Source of the DNA: Microbacterium radiodurans
GTDB lineage: Bacteria; Actinomycetota; Actinomycetes; Actinomycetales; Microbacteriaceae
Direction of reading: 5' to 3'
Assembly: GCF_008710705.1 (NCBI RefSeq)
Contig: NZ_VYRZ01000001.1
Location: 496,001-560,000, forward strand
Length of the DNA: 64,000 nucleotides
Of this stretch, positions 7,655 to 16,265 are shown piece after piece. The notes under the pieces were generated by a model. That model was given only the letters and a program-made list of their open reading frames with translations, was not told the origin of the DNA and did no database searches. The first letter of the stretch is position 1; the number at the start of each line of letters is the position of its first letter. A program made the position numbers and the translations under genes.

Positions 7655-8995
7655 CTACTGCGGGTCGCCGCCGAGCTGACCGACCGCGGGGATCGGTCCG
7701 CCGTCGTCGGCGCCGGTCTTGCGCAGTCGCGCGATCGCGTTGCCGGCGTGGTAGATCACCAGGGCCGCGACGGTGCCGAGGACGATCGCACCGAACTGCA
7801 GCGAGCCGAAGTCCATGGCGAAGCCGGCGATCGCGATCACGAACGAGACCGCGACGGTGTACTGGTTGACCGGGCGCGAGAAGTCGACGCGGTTGTCGAC
7901 CCAGATCTTGATGCCGATGACGCCGATGAGGCCGTAGAGCGCCGTCGTCACGCCGCCGAGAACACCCGCCGGGATCGTGTTGAACACGGCGCCGATCTTG
8001 GGCGAGAACGCCAGCAGGATCGCCACGATGCCCGCGACCCAATAGGCGGCGGTCGAGTAAACGCGCGTCGCGGCCATGACGCCGATGTTCTCGCCGTAGG
8101 TCGTGGTGCCCGAGCCGCCGAAGCCGCCGGCGAGGGTCGTCGCGACACCGTCGGCGATGAGGGCGCGACCGGTGTGACGGTTGATGGTGGGATCGTCGGT
8201 CATCGTCGCGACGCCCCGCACGTGGCCGACGTTCTCGGCGATGAGCACGAGGACGACGGGCAGGAACATCGGCACGATCGACCACGCCGCGGCATCCGCG
8301 ATCGCCACGAGGTGGAACTGCGGCAGGCCGACCCAGTCCGCCGCCTCGACGGAGGCGAAGTCCACCTGGCCGGTGACGGCGGCCACGACGTAGCCGACGA
8401 TGACGCCGAGGAAGATCGAGATGCGGCCGAGGAAGCCCCGGAACAGCACGCTGAAGAGGATGACGGCGCACAGCGTGATCGTGGCGATCTCGGGCTGCAC
8501 CTGGAAGTTGTTCCACGCGGCGGGGGCGAGGTTGAAGCCGATGAGGGCGACGATCGCGCCGGCGACCACCGGTGGCATGAGCTTCTCGATCCACCCGGTG
8601 CCGACGGCCTGCACGACGAAGCCGACCGCGGCGAGCAGCACCCCCGCGACGACGAGACAGAGCAGCGCCTGCGCGATCTGCTCCGGAGTCTCGAGGGCGT
8701 TGCCGCCGTTGAGGGCGGTGATCGGCGCGATGAAGGCGAACGACGAGCCCAGGTAGCTGGGCAGGCGGTTGCGGGTGATGAGGAGGAACAGCAGGGTTCC
8801 GACGCCCGAGAAGAGCAGCGTGGTCGAGACCGGGAAGCCGGTGAGGATCGGCACGAGGAACGTGGCGCCGAACATCGCGACGACGTGCTGCGCGCCGATG
8901 GCGATCGTGCCGGGCCAGGCGAGGCGTTCGCCGGGCTTGACGACGGCGCCGCGGGCGACGGTGCGGCCGTCGCCGTGGAGAGACCAGATGGGCAT
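7655..8995 (-). CDS. Uracil/xanthine permease, NCS2 family
   Basis: A 446-residue nucleobase permease of the UraA/PyrP type with about 12-14 hydrophobic segments. Early residues KPGERLAWPGTIAIGAQHVVAMFGATFLVP and the later SGTTTYGENIGVMAATRVYS block are diagnostic: the Gly-Glu-Asn-Ile-Gly segment binds the base. Proton-coupled uptake of uracil (or a purine) across the membrane is the family role. The ATG at 8995 has GAGGAG 4 nt upstream. It lies 56 bp after purC on the same strand, so it may be read from the purC promoter, linking base salvage to purine synthesis. Exact base specificity cannot be read from sequence. Confidence 0.88.
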   Translation of the reverse strand: MPIWSLHGDGRTVARGAVVKPGERLAWPGTIAIGAQHVVAMFGATFLVPILTGFPVSTTLLFSGVGTLLFLLITRNRLPSYLGSSFAFIAPITALNGGNALETPEQIAQALLCLVVAGVLLAAVGFVVQAVGTGWIEKLMPPVVAGAIVALIGFNLAPAAWNNFQVQPEIATITLCAVILFSVLFRGFLGRISIFLGVIVGYVVAAVTGQVDFASVEAADWVGLPQFHLVAIADAAAWSIVPMFLPVVLVLIAENVGHVRGVATMTDDPTINRHTGRALIADGVATTLAGGFGGSGTTTYGENIGVMAATRVYSTAAYWVAGIVAILLAFSPKIGAVFNTIPAGVLGGVTTALYGLIGVIGIKIWVDNRVDFSRPVNQYTVAVSFVIAIAGFAMDFGSLQFGAIVLGTVAALVIYHAGNAIARLRKTGADDGGPIPAVGQLGGDPQ

Positions 8996-9051
8996 GGGAC
9001 TCCTCGGAAGGATGAGCGGTTCGGTGGGAGTGGCGGAGAGAAGAGGCGCGG

Positions 9052-9960
9052 TCAGCCCGCGAGCACCTCGAGCAGTTCGCGGTACTTCGCGGACGTGCGC
9101 TGCGCGATGTCGTCGGGCAGCTCGGGCGGCGTGCCGGTCTTGTCCCAGACGGAGGCCAGCCAGTCGCGGACGATCTGCTTGTCGTAGCTCGCCATGCGCT
9201 CCTCCGGGGTCGCGCCGGTGCGCCAGGCCGCGGCATCCCAGTACCGCGACGAGTCGCTCGTGAGCACCTCGTCGGCGAGGGTCAGGGTGCCGTCGGCGTC
9301 GAGCCCGAACTCGAACTTCGTGTCGGCGAGGATCAGGCCCTTCGCCTCGGCGAGTGCGGCGGCGCGGGAGTAGATCTCGAGCGAGGTGTCGCGCAGCGCG
9401 ACCGCGATGTCGGGGCCGACGAGCTCGACGGTCCGCTCGAACGAGATGTTCTCGTCGTGCTCGCCCAGCGGGGCCTTGTAGGCCGGTGTGAAGATCGGCT
9501 CGGGTAGGCGGTCGCCATTGACGAGTCCGGACGGCAGCGGGATGCCGCACACCGTCCCGTCGGCCTGGTACTCCGCCCAGCCCGATCCGGTCAGGTACCC
9601 GCGCACGACGCATTCGATCGGCTGCATGTCGAGCTCGCGCACGACCATCGAGCGGCCGGCGACCTCCGCGGGCGCCGCCGCGCCGGCGACGAGGTGGTTC
9701 GGGATCGCCCGTCCGCCGTCGGCGCCGCCCAGCTGGTCGAACCACCAGCGGCTGAGCCGGGTGAGCAGCTCGCCCTTGCCCGGGATGCCGGGCTCGAGCA
9801 CGTGGTCGAATGCGCTCACACGATCGCTGGCGACCACCAGCATCCGCTCGGTCGCACCGCCGTCATCGGCACCGTCGCTCGTGCCCTCGTCGGGCCGGTA
9901 CAGGTCGCGGACCTTGCCGGAGTAGACGTGCTTCCAGCCGGGCAGATCGAGGGCGCTCAC
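9052..9960 (-). CDS. purC: SAICAR synthetase (phosphoribosylaminoimidazole-succinocarboxamide synthase)
   Basis: A 302-residue enzyme that joins CAIR and aspartate with ATP to make SAICAR. The N-terminus has HVYSGKVRDLY, the ATP-binding start of the family, then VVASDRVSAFDHVLEPGIPGKG and the signature ECVVRGYLTGSGW with LPEPIFTPAYKA. The central KFEFGLD and DEVLTSDSSRYW motifs are also canonical. Residues around 25-40 hold a Gly/Asp/Thr-rich insertion that is common in actinobacterial homologues. The GTG at 9960 is 6 bp from a -10-like GATAAT, suggesting a leaderless message. Divergent from a padR gene. Confidence 0.95.
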   Translation of the reverse strand: MSALDLPGWKHVYSGKVRDLYRPDEGTSDGADDGGATERMLVVASDRVSAFDHVLEPGIPGKGELLTRLSRWWFDQLGGADGGRAIPNHLVAGAAAPAEVAGRSMVVRELDMQPIECVVRGYLTGSGWAEYQADGTVCGIPLPSGLVNGDRLPEPIFTPAYKAPLGEHDENISFERTVELVGPDIAVALRDTSLEIYSRAAALAEAKGLILADTKFEFGLDADGTLTLADEVLTSDSSRYWDAAAWRTGATPEERMASYDKQIVRDWLASVWDKTGTPPELPDDIAQRTSAKYRELLEVLAG

Positions 9961-9966
9961 CCGGCC

Positions 9967-9972
9967 ATTATC
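9967..9972 (-). promoter_or_regulatory. Candidate -10 element for a leaderless purC transcript
   Basis: On the minus strand GATAAT is followed after 6 nt by the purC GTG at 9960, and no ribosome site is seen upstream. This geometry fits a transcript starting at the start codon itself, common in actinobacteria. No clear -35 hexamer is present. Confidence 0.4.
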
Positions 9973-10005
9973 GCGGACGCGCGCGTCGCCGCCGGATCGG
10001 GCGTA

Positions 10006-10021
10006 TAGTCCACGTGGACTA
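10006..10021. promoter_or_regulatory. Perfect 16-bp palindrome, candidate PadR operator
   Basis: TAGTCCACGTGGACTA is a perfect palindrome that overlaps a -10-like TATAGT (10004-10009) and ends 29 bp before the padR ATG. It is the only strong dyad in the padR/purC intergenic region, so it is the likely site through which the adjacent PadR represses itself and the exporter. Confidence 0.7.
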
Positions 10022-10050
10022 ATCGAGCGTCGATCCAATAGAGGGGTGCC

Positions 10051-10674
10051 ATGACGGATGCCGTCGAGCGACTCACACCGCTCGGGCTGATGGTGCTCGC
10101 CCTTCTCGACGAAGACGACATGCACGCCTACGAGATGCTGCGGCTCATGCGCGCGCGCAACCACGGCCGCATCGTCGCTCTGACGCAGGGCACGCTCTAC
10201 CACACGGTCGCCCGACTCGAACGGCACGGCATGATCGTCGATCTCGGCGTCGACCGGGCGGGCAACCGTCCCGAGCGGACGACCTACCGGCTGACGGATG
10301 CCGGGGCCGCCGCGCTCCGCGAGTGGGTCCGGCGCGAGCTGCCTCGCGCCGACCGACCCGACCGGTTCGCCGTCGCGCTCGCCGAGGCCCACAACCTGCC
10401 GCGCGACGACGTCATCGCTCTGCTGGGCGAGCGCCGGCACGCCGTCGCCCGACGCCTCGCCGAGCACATCGAGCGACGGGAGCAGGTCCTGGCCGCGGGC
10501 GTGCTGCCGCAGTTCCTCCTGCAGGCCGAGCGCGAGGATGCGCTCGCGGCCGCGGACCTCGACTGGCTGGATGCGGCGATCGACCGCATCCGTCGACCCG
10601 ACCTGGTGTGGGGCGTCGCCGACATCCCGCCCACCGACCGCTATCTGGCACAGAGAGAAGCCGCCCGCTCATGA
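10051..10674 (+). CDS. PadR-family transcriptional regulator
   Basis: A 207-residue regulator with an N-terminal winged-helix domain (residues about 8-90): LGLMVLALLDEDDMHAYEM, then the recognition region VALTQGTLYHTVARLERHGMI and the wing with NRPERTTYRLTDAG. The C-terminal half is helical and Arg/Glu-rich, matching the PadR subfamily with a dimerisation domain. It overlaps the MFS exporter gene by 4 bp (ATGA). PadR repressors next to exporters usually sense a toxic ligand and control the pump. A perfect palindrome over its -10 region points to autoregulation. The inducer is unknown. Confidence 0.88.
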   Translation: MTDAVERLTPLGLMVLALLDEDDMHAYEMLRLMRARNHGRIVALTQGTLYHTVARLERHGMIVDLGVDRAGNRPERTTYRLTDAGAAALREWVRRELPRADRPDRFAVALAEAHNLPRDDVIALLGERRHAVARRLAEHIERREQVLAAGVLPQFLLQAEREDALAAADLDWLDAAIDRIRRPDLVWGVADIPPTDRYLAQREAARS

Positions 10675-12170
10675 GCGAGAAGACCACCACCGCCGCCCCG
10701 GCCCGGGGCGCCGCCGATCCCACCGCGAATCCCTGGCCCGCTCTGTGGGCCATGGTCATCGGCTTCTTCATGATCCTCGTCGACACGACGATCGTGTCGG
10801 TCGCCAATCCGGCGATCAAGGCCGCGCTCGATCCGGGCACGGCGAACCTCGACAACGTCGTGTGGGTCACGTCGTCGTACCTGCTCGCCTACGCGGTGCC
10901 GCTTCTCGTGACGGGCCGGCTCGGCGATCGGTTCGGGCCGAAGAACATCTACCTGATCGGCCTCGCGATCTTCACCGTCGCCTCGCTCGCCTGCGGGCTC
11001 TCGGGATCGCTCGCCGTGCTCGTCGTCGCGCGCGCCGTGCAGGGACTCGGCGCCGCGCTCATGACGCCGCAGACCATGGCGGTCATCACCCGCACCTTCC
11101 CGCCGGAGCGACGGGGTGCGGCGATGGGCCTGTGGGGCGCGACGGCCGGTGTCGCGACGCTCGTCGGACCGCTCGCCGGCGGCCTTCTCGTCGACGGCTT
11201 CGGCTGGGAGTGGATCTTCTTCGTCAACATCCCCGTCGGTGTCGTGGCCTTCGTCCTCGCGTGGCGTCTGGTGCCGCAGCTCGAGACCCACGCCCACCGC
11301 TTCGACGTGCTCGGCGTCGTCCTGAGCGCCATCGCGCTCTTCCTCATCGTGTTCGGCCTCCAGGAGGGCGAGCACTACGACTGGGCCGCGTGGGTCTGGG
11401 GCATGATCGCCGCCGGCGCCGTCGTGCTGGTGGTCTTCGTCTGGACGCAGGCGCGCACGAAGAACGAGCCGCTCGTGCCGCTCGAGCTGTTCCGCGACCG
11501 GAACTTCTCCGTCGCGAACCTCGCGATCGTGGGTGTCGGTTTCACGGTGACGAGCATGGCGCTGCCCCTCGCCTTCTTCACCCAGCTCGCCCGGGGGCTC
11601 ACCCCGACCGAGTCGGCGCTGCTCCTCGTGCCGATGGCGGTGCTCTCGGGAGGGCTGGCCCCGGTCGCCGGACGTCTGCTCGACCGGGTGGACCCCCGCA
11701 TCCTGCTCGTTCCGGGACTCACCCTGATGGTCGCGGGTCTTGTCGGGTACGCCCTGCTCATGAACACGGATTCGCCCGTGCTGCTGCTGCTCATCCCGGC
11801 CGCGGTCATCGGCGTCGCGAACGCCGGCATGTGGGGTCCGCTCGCGACGACGGCGACGCGCAACCTGCCGCCGCGGCAGGCGGGCGCGGGCGCCGGCATC
11901 TACAACACCACGCGCACCGTCGGTTCGGTCATCGGCTCGGCCGCGATCGCCGCATTCATGCAGGCGCGACTCGAGGCCAATCTCCCCGGCGCGGGGGATG
12001 CCGCGGGCGCCGACTTCGGCGGCGGCTCGGGCGCGGGCATGCCGCCGGCGGTCGCCGAGGGATTCTCGGCGGCGATGGCCCAGGCCATGGTGCTGCCGGC
12101 TGTCGTCATCGCGCTCGCGGCGATCATCGTCCTGTTCCTGAAGCGCCCCGCGCACCTCGTCCGCGACTGA
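10671..12170 (+). CDS. MFS multidrug exporter, DHA2 (14-TM) family
   Basis: A 499-residue major facilitator with about 14 membrane spans. Motif A between spans 2 and 3 reads GRLGDRFGPKNIYLIG; motif C in span 5 is present as GLWGATAGVATLVGPLAGG, and the DTTIVSVANPAI segment in span 1 matches motif D1 of DHA2 drug/proton antiporters of the EmrB/QacA group. It is translationally coupled to the upstream padR. A Gly/Ala-rich extracytoplasmic loop precedes the last span (about residues 440-465). Likely exports a hydrophobic or cationic compound; substrate unknown. It converges on purD. Confidence 0.9.
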   Translation: MSEKTTTAAPARGAADPTANPWPALWAMVIGFFMILVDTTIVSVANPAIKAALDPGTANLDNVVWVTSSYLLAYAVPLLVTGRLGDRFGPKNIYLIGLAIFTVASLACGLSGSLAVLVVARAVQGLGAALMTPQTMAVITRTFPPERRGAAMGLWGATAGVATLVGPLAGGLLVDGFGWEWIFFVNIPVGVVAFVLAWRLVPQLETHAHRFDVLGVVLSAIALFLIVFGLQEGEHYDWAAWVWGMIAAGAVVLVVFVWTQARTKNEPLVPLELFRDRNFSVANLAIVGVGFTVTSMALPLAFFTQLARGLTPTESALLLVPMAVLSGGLAPVAGRLLDRVDPRILLVPGLTLMVAGLVGYALLMNTDSPVLLLLIPAAVIGVANAGMWGPLATTATRNLPPRQAGAGAGIYNTTRTVGSVIGSAAIAAFMQARLEANLPGAGDAAGADFGGGSGAGMPPAVAEGFSAAMAQAMVLPAVVIALAAIIVLFLKRPAHLVRD

Positions 12171-12200
12171 GTCGCGGCGTCGCTCGCGTCGCGACCCGGG

Positions 12201-13484
12201 TCAGTCCGCGACGCGGGCGGCGATGTCGGTGCGGTGGTGCGCGCCGTCGAGGGAGATCTCGCCCAGGGCGCGGTAGGCGCGTTCGCGCGCCTCGGCGAAG
12301 TCGGCTCCTCGCGCGACCACGTTGAGGACGCGTCCGCCCGTCGCCACGAGCTCCTCGGCGCCCGTGGCCGTGCTGAGAGCGGTGGCCGCGTGGGCCAGGT
12401 GCACGCCGTCGACGGATGCCGCGGCATCCAGACCCGTGATGGTGCGACCTGTGAGGGGGCTCTCGGGGTAGCCCTCGCTCGCCAGCACGACCGTGACGGC
12501 GGCGTCCGGCGAGAACGTCGGCTCGGGCTCGTGCTCGAGGCGGCCGCTCGCCGCGGCCATCAGCAGCTCCGACAGCGACGAGGTGAGCCGGGCCAGGACG
12601 ACCTGGGTCTCGGGGTCGCCGAAGCGCGCGTTGAACTCGATGACCTTAACGCCGGCGTCGGTGAGGATGAGTCCCGCGTAGAGCAGGCCGATGAAGGGCG
12701 TGCCCTCCTGGTCGAGGTGGCGGATGACGGGCTCGGCCACCGTGCGGGTCACCTCGTCGACGAAGGCCTGCTCGCCGCCGAAGCCGTCCGCGAGCCAGGG
12801 GAGCGGCGAGTACGCTCCCATGCCCCCGGTGTTAGGGCCCGCGTCGCCGTCGTAGGCCCGCTTGTAATCCTGCGCGGGGCTCAGGGCGCGGACGGTGTCG
12901 CCGTCGGAGACGAAGAAGAGCGAGACCTCGGGCCCGGCGAGGAACTCCTCGACGAGCACGGCTCCGCTCGGCAGGTAGGTCTCGGCGTGCGCGAGGGCGG
13001 CGTCGCGGTCGTCGGTGACGATGACGCCCTTGCCGGCGGCGAGCCCGTCGGCCTTCACGACGTGGGGCGCTCCGAACTCGTCGAGCGCGGCGGCGACCTC
13101 GGCGCGGGTCTGCGCGCGGACGGCGCGGCCGGTCGGGACGCCGGCCTCGTCCATCACCCGCTTCGCGAAGGCCTTCGATCCCTCGAGCTGCGCGGCGACG
13201 TGGCCGGGGCCGAAGACCGGGATGCCGCGCTCGCGCAGCGCATCGGCGACGCCGGCGATGAGCGGCGCCTCGGGGCCGATCACGACGAGGTCGATGGCCG
13301 CGGCGTCGGCGTACTCGGTGACGGCGGCGGGGTCGTTCTGGTCGAGGCCCGGCACGAGCTCCGCGTCGCCGGCGATACCGGCGTTGCCGGGAGCCGCGAG
13401 CAGCTCGTGGCCGGCTCCCTCCGCAGCGAGAGCGAGGATGATGGCGTGCTCGCGCGCGCCCGAGCCGAGGACCAGGATCTTCAC
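12201..13484 (-). CDS. purD: Phosphoribosylamine-glycine ligase (GAR synthetase)
   Basis: A 427-residue ATP-grasp ligase for step 2 of purine synthesis: phosphoribosylamine plus glycine plus ATP gives GAR. The N-domain starts [15 protein letters not shown], the family signature, and the ATP-grasp core shows [26 protein letters not shown] and the metal-binding [13 protein letters not shown]. Length is normal. It is monocistronic in view, convergent with the MFS gene. A 16-bp palindrome GGATGCCGCGGCATCC lies within its coding sequence at 12414-12429. The 334 bp upstream hold two palindromic repeats. Confidence 0.96.
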   Translation of the reverse strand: MKILVLGSGAREHAIILALAAEGAGHELLAAPGNAGIAGDAELVPGLDQNDPAAVTEYADAAAIDLVVIGPEAPLIAGVADALRERGIPVFGPGHVAAQLEGSKAFAKRVMDEAGVPTGRAVRAQTRAEVAAALDEFGAPHVVKADGLAAGKGVIVTDDRDAALAHAETYLPSGAVLVEEFLAGPEVSLFFVSDGDTVRALSPAQDYKRAYDGDAGPNTGGMGAYSPLPWLADGFGGEQAFVDEVTRTVAEPVIRHLDQEGTPFIGLLYAGLILTDAGVKVIEFNARFGDPETQVVLARLTSSLSELLMAAASGRLEHEPEPTFSPDAAVTVVLASEGYPESPLTGRTITGLDAAASVDGVHLAHAATALSTATGAEELVATGGRVLNVVARGADFAEARERAYRALGEISLDGAHHRTDIAARVAD

Positions 13485-13570
13485 CCCGCCAGCCTACCGA
13501 CGGCAGCGGTTCGCCCACCCGGCCGCCGACGCGGTCACCGACGCGATCGAGGGAGGCCCCTCCCCGCAAC

Positions 13571-13640
13571 ACGTTCTCAGGACATCAGGCGGGGATCGGG
13601 TCTGGCAGGGGCCCGACCGCGGGCTCGTCCTGAGAACCGC
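13571..13640. repeat. 70-bp palindromic repeat, copy 1 (family with CTCAGGA ends)
   Basis: Perfect 11-bp arms GTTCTCAGGAC (13573-13583) and GTCCTGAGAAC (13627-13637) flank a GC-rich centre with its own dyad. The left end ACGTTCTCAGGA and right end TCCTGAGAACCGC are shared with copy 2 while the centre differs. Together the two copies fill most of the 334-bp gap 13485-13818 between purD and the sterol-carrier-like gene, in which I see no gene. Confidence 0.8.
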
Positions 13641-13696
13641 ACGCTGCGAGCGTCGCGCGCAGATCATCCCCGCGCGTACGAGCCCTTCGGCCACGC

Positions 13697-13766
13697 ACGT
13701 TCTCAGGAAGAACGCGGCATGCTGGCCGCTTCAGCCGCGCGGTCGCCGAGCTTTCCTGAGAACCGC
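13697..13766. repeat. 70-bp palindromic repeat, copy 2 (family with CTCAGGA ends)
   Basis: Perfect 11-bp arms GTTCTCAGGAA (13699-13709) and TTCCTGAGAAC (13753-13763). Measured between the same end sequences as copy 1 it is also exactly 70 bp, in the same orientation, 56 bp further on. The centres are not alike, so only the ends and the length are conserved. Confidence 0.8.
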
Positions 13767-13818
13767 CCCATTCGGGTGGCCGCCCAGCGGGGACCGCGCC
13801 GGCGGTACGGTGAACGGC

Positions 13819-14187
13819 ATGGCACGCACGATCGACACCGGAGACGGGCGGGCGGCCCTCGCAGCCGTCACGGCCGCCGAGGCCGCCGGCGGCAAGCCGC
13901 CACGCACCGACCTCGCCACCGCCGTGCGCTATCTGCTGCAGCTCCTCGTCGAGAAGGCGCCCGGCACCTCGGTCGAGATGCGCGTGCCGCCCTTCGGCGC
14001 CGTGCAGGTCGTCGAGGGCCCGCGTCACACGCGCGGCACGCCGCCGAACGTCGTCGAGACCGATCCCGCGACCTGGATCGCCCTCGCGACCGGTGACCTC
14101 GCCTGGGCGGATGCCGCGACCGCCGGCCGCCTGCGGGCGTCGGGCACGCGCGCGGATCTCTCGCCGCTGCTCCCGCTGCGACCCTGA
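13819..14187 (+). CDS. Sterol carrier family protein-like, small conserved actinobacterial protein
   Basis: A 122-residue protein of the kind annotated in Microbacteriaceae as sterol carrier family protein. No signal peptide or membrane span. The core has TAVRYLLQLLVEKAPGTSVEMRVPPFGAVQVVEGP, then RGTPPNVVETDPATWIALATG, resembling the hydrophobic-pocket half of the MDMPI/SCP2-like fold, where a PNVVETD stretch is typical. Function unproven. It is adjacent to purD, divergently transcribed, an arrangement I recall as common in relatives. The ATG at 13819 follows GGTACGGTGAACGGC, a weak ribosome site. Confidence 0.6.
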   Translation: MARTIDTGDGRAALAAVTAAEAAGGKPPRTDLATAVRYLLQLLVEKAPGTSVEMRVPPFGAVQVVEGPRHTRGTPPNVVETDPATWIALATGDLAWADAATAGRLRASGTRADLSPLLPLRP

Positions 14188-14210
14188 ACGGGAGGCGGCA
14201 CCGGCCGCGC

Positions 14211-14229
14211 TAAGGTTAGGTAAGCCTGA
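14211..14229. promoter_or_regulatory. Iron box (IdeR/DtxR-type) upstream of htaA
   Basis: TAAGGTTAGGTAAGCCTGA matches 14 of 19 positions of the DtxR/IdeR consensus TTAGGTTAGGCTAACCTAA and lies about 52 bp before the htaA start. With the stronger box at 18114 it indicates iron-dependent repression of the heme locus by an IdeR/DtxR protein encoded outside the window. Confidence 0.75.
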
Positions 14230-14280
14230 CCTCATCTCGCATCCCGTCGCGGATGCGCGACCCGACCACAGGAGCCAGCG

Positions 14281-15141
14281 ATGCGTTCTGCCGTCCTCCG
14301 CCGTGCCGCCGTGCCGGCGCTGATCGCCGCGACCCTGCTGACCGCGGCCGCACCGGCCGCTGTCGCATCGGCGGCGCCCGGGGTCGCTGCGCCTGCCCCC
14401 GCCGCCTGCACGATCACCGACGCGAGCGTCACCTGGGGATTCAAGGAGTCGTTCCGCTCCTACATCTCCGGCTCCATCGCGAAGGGGGCATGGGAGCCCT
14501 TCGGCGGCGTCGGCTACGAGACTCCGGCCTTCACCTGGACCGGCGGCGCGGGTGCGTTCGACCCGGCGACCGGTACCGGCTCGATCGCGTTCCCCGGCGG
14601 CATCCGATTCACCGGGCACGACGGACTGCTCGACACCACGGTCCAGAACGCCACCCTCGAAATCAGCCCCGGCACCGGGCGCGTGCTGCTCGATCTCTCC
14701 GGCGTCTCGATGGAGGACGTCCTCGCCGGCGATGCCACGGTCGCGACGACGCCGCAGGTCCCGCTCGTGACCCTCGACCTGTCCGCCCTCGCCGTCGATG
14801 CCTCGGGCGACGCGCTGTCGCTGACCGCGACGGATGCCGCGACGGCGATCACCGCCGAGGGCTACGACGCCTTCGGCAACTACGAGACCGGCACGGCCTT
14901 CGATCCGCTCACCCTCACGGCGTCGGGAACCTGCGCCGCCCCGACCCCGACGGCCGAGGAGACGCCCGAGGCCGCCGAGCCGGTCGTCACGTCGACGCCG
15001 GCCGCGGCGGAGTCGGACGATCCGCCCGGATCCGCTCTGCCGATCGCGTTGTTCGCGTCGATCGGCGGTGCCCTCGTGGCCGTCATCGGCGGCACGACGG
15101 CGGCGGTCGTGGCGACCAAGCGCAAGCGCGCCGGCGCGTGA
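14281..15141 (+). CDS. htaA: HtaA-domain heme-binding surface protein
   Basis: A 286-residue exported protein. A signal peptide (about residues 1-32) precedes one HtaA domain (about residues 43-218) that opens with CTITDASVTWGFKESFRSYI and contains IRFTGHDGLLDTTVQN; a Cys near each end could form a disulphide. In corynebacterial HtaA the heme is bound by a Tyr/His pair in this domain, and the conserved GHDG histidine and YI tyrosine are present here. After a Pro/Glu/Thr-rich linker, one transmembrane helix (about 256-276) and a basic tail KRKRAGA anchor it. AGGAG lies 7 nt before the ATG. It overlaps hmuT by 4 bp, so it heads htaA-hmuTUV, as in C. diphtheriae. Confidence 0.9.
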   Translation: MRSAVLRRAAVPALIAATLLTAAAPAAVASAAPGVAAPAPAACTITDASVTWGFKESFRSYISGSIAKGAWEPFGGVGYETPAFTWTGGAGAFDPATGTGSIAFPGGIRFTGHDGLLDTTVQNATLEISPGTGRVLLDLSGVSMEDVLAGDATVATTPQVPLVTLDLSALAVDASGDALSLTATDAATAITAEGYDAFGNYETGTAFDPLTLTASGTCAAPTPTAEETPEAAEPVVTSTPAAAESDDPPGSALPIALFASIGGALVAVIGGTTAAVVATKRKRAGA

Positions 15142-16265
15142 CGCGCCGCTCGCGGCGGATGCGTTCGGTCGTCGCCGCCACCGCCGCCCTGACGGTCGCT
15201 CTCGTGGCGTCGCTCGCGGGGTGCGCCCCGGCGGGTGCGCCCTCGGGCGATGTCGCGGTCGCGATCGATCGTCCACCGCTGGCCGAGCTGACGGCGCTCG
15301 ATGACCCCCGGTCGTTCGAGGGACCCTCGACCGCGATGCTCGCCGATGCGGCCGTCGAGCCGGTGGCCGCCGAACCCGCGCAGAGTCTGCCGGTCACGAT
15401 CACCTCACGCGATCTGTCGGGCGAGGTCGAGGTCACCGTGGCCGACACGTCCCGCGTCGTCGCGATAGATCTCTCGGGCTCCCTCGCGGCGACGGTCTGG
15501 GGACTCGGCTTCGGCGACAGTCTCGTCGGACGCGACGTGTCGACGACCTTCCCCGGTGCCGAAGACCTGCCGGTCGTGACCGGGAGCGGGCATACGGTCA
15601 ACGCCGAGGCGATCATCGCGCTCGCCCCGACCCTCGTCATCACCGACGGCAGCATCGGACCCGTCGACGTCGTCCAGCAGCTGCGCGACGTCGGCATCGC
15701 GGTGGTCTTCGTCGATCGATCGTCGTCGTTCGACGGCGCCGCCGACCTCGCACGTCAGGTGGCCGCGGTCTTCGGCGCCCCCGCCGCCGGGGAGCAGCTC
15801 GCGGAGCGCATCGCCGGCGAGGTGGATCGGACGCGCGTCGAAATCGACCGACTGGCTCCGGATGCGGCATCCGATCGCCTCCGGATGGTGTTCCTGTATC
15901 TGCGCGGCTCCGCCGGTGTCTACTACCTGTTCGGCTCGGAGTCGGGGGCCGACGAACTCGTCTCGGCGCTCGACGGTGTCGACGTCGCCGGCGAGCTGGG
16001 GTGGGAGGGGATGCGCCCGTTGACCGACGAGGCCATGGTCGCGGCCGATCCCGACCTCATCCTCGTGATGACCGACGGGCTCGCGTCGGTCGGCGGTGTC
16101 GACGGGCTGCTCGGCGACAAACCGGCGATCGCGCTGACGACGGCGGGACAGCATCGGCGCATCGTCGACATGGCCGACGGCCAGATCCTGTCGTTCGGAC
16201 CGCGCAGCGCCGCCGTCCTCGACGCGCTCGCGCGCGCGATCTACGCACCCGAGGCGGGCTCGTGA
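15138..16265 (+). CDS. hmuT: Heme ABC transporter substrate-binding lipoprotein HmuT
   Basis: A 375-residue type III periplasmic-binding-type protein that would take heme from HtaA proteins and deliver it to HmuUV. The N-terminus has a lipobox SLAGC after a hydrophobic stretch, followed by an extended linker typical of actinobacterial HmuT, then the binding domain beginning RVVAIDLSGSLAATVWGLG. HTVNAEAIIALAPTLVI and ILSFGPRS near the end are family segments. The GTG start at 15138 overlaps the htaA stop (GTGA); an ATG seven codons later would also leave an intact signal sequence. It overlaps hmuU by another GTGA. Confidence 0.9.
   Translation: MTRRSRRMRSVVAATAALTVALVASLAGCAPAGAPSGDVAVAIDRPPLAELTALDDPRSFEGPSTAMLADAAVEPVAAEPAQSLPVTITSRDLSGEVEVTVADTSRVVAIDLSGSLAATVWGLGFGDSLVGRDVSTTFPGAEDLPVVTGSGHTVNAEAIIALAPTLVITDGSIGPVDVVQQLRDVGIAVVFVDRSSSFDGAADLARQVAAVFGAPAAGEQLAERIAGEVDRTRVEIDRLAPDAASDRLRMVFLYLRGSAGVYYLFGSESGADELVSALDGVDVAGELGWEGMRPLTDEAMVAADPDLILVMTDGLASVGGVDGLLGDKPAIALTTAGQHRRIVDMADGQILSFGPRSAAVLDALARAIYAPEAGS

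Noticed and set aside
12171-12195. Short GTCGCG/CGCGAC hairpin between the MFS gene and purD as a terminator
   Set aside because: Only a six-base stem in a CG-rich background; too weak to call although a role at convergent genes is possible.
13485-13570. Small gene in the purD to sterol-carrier gap
   Set aside because: Open frames here lack ribosome sites and recognisable motifs and run through the palindromic repeats.
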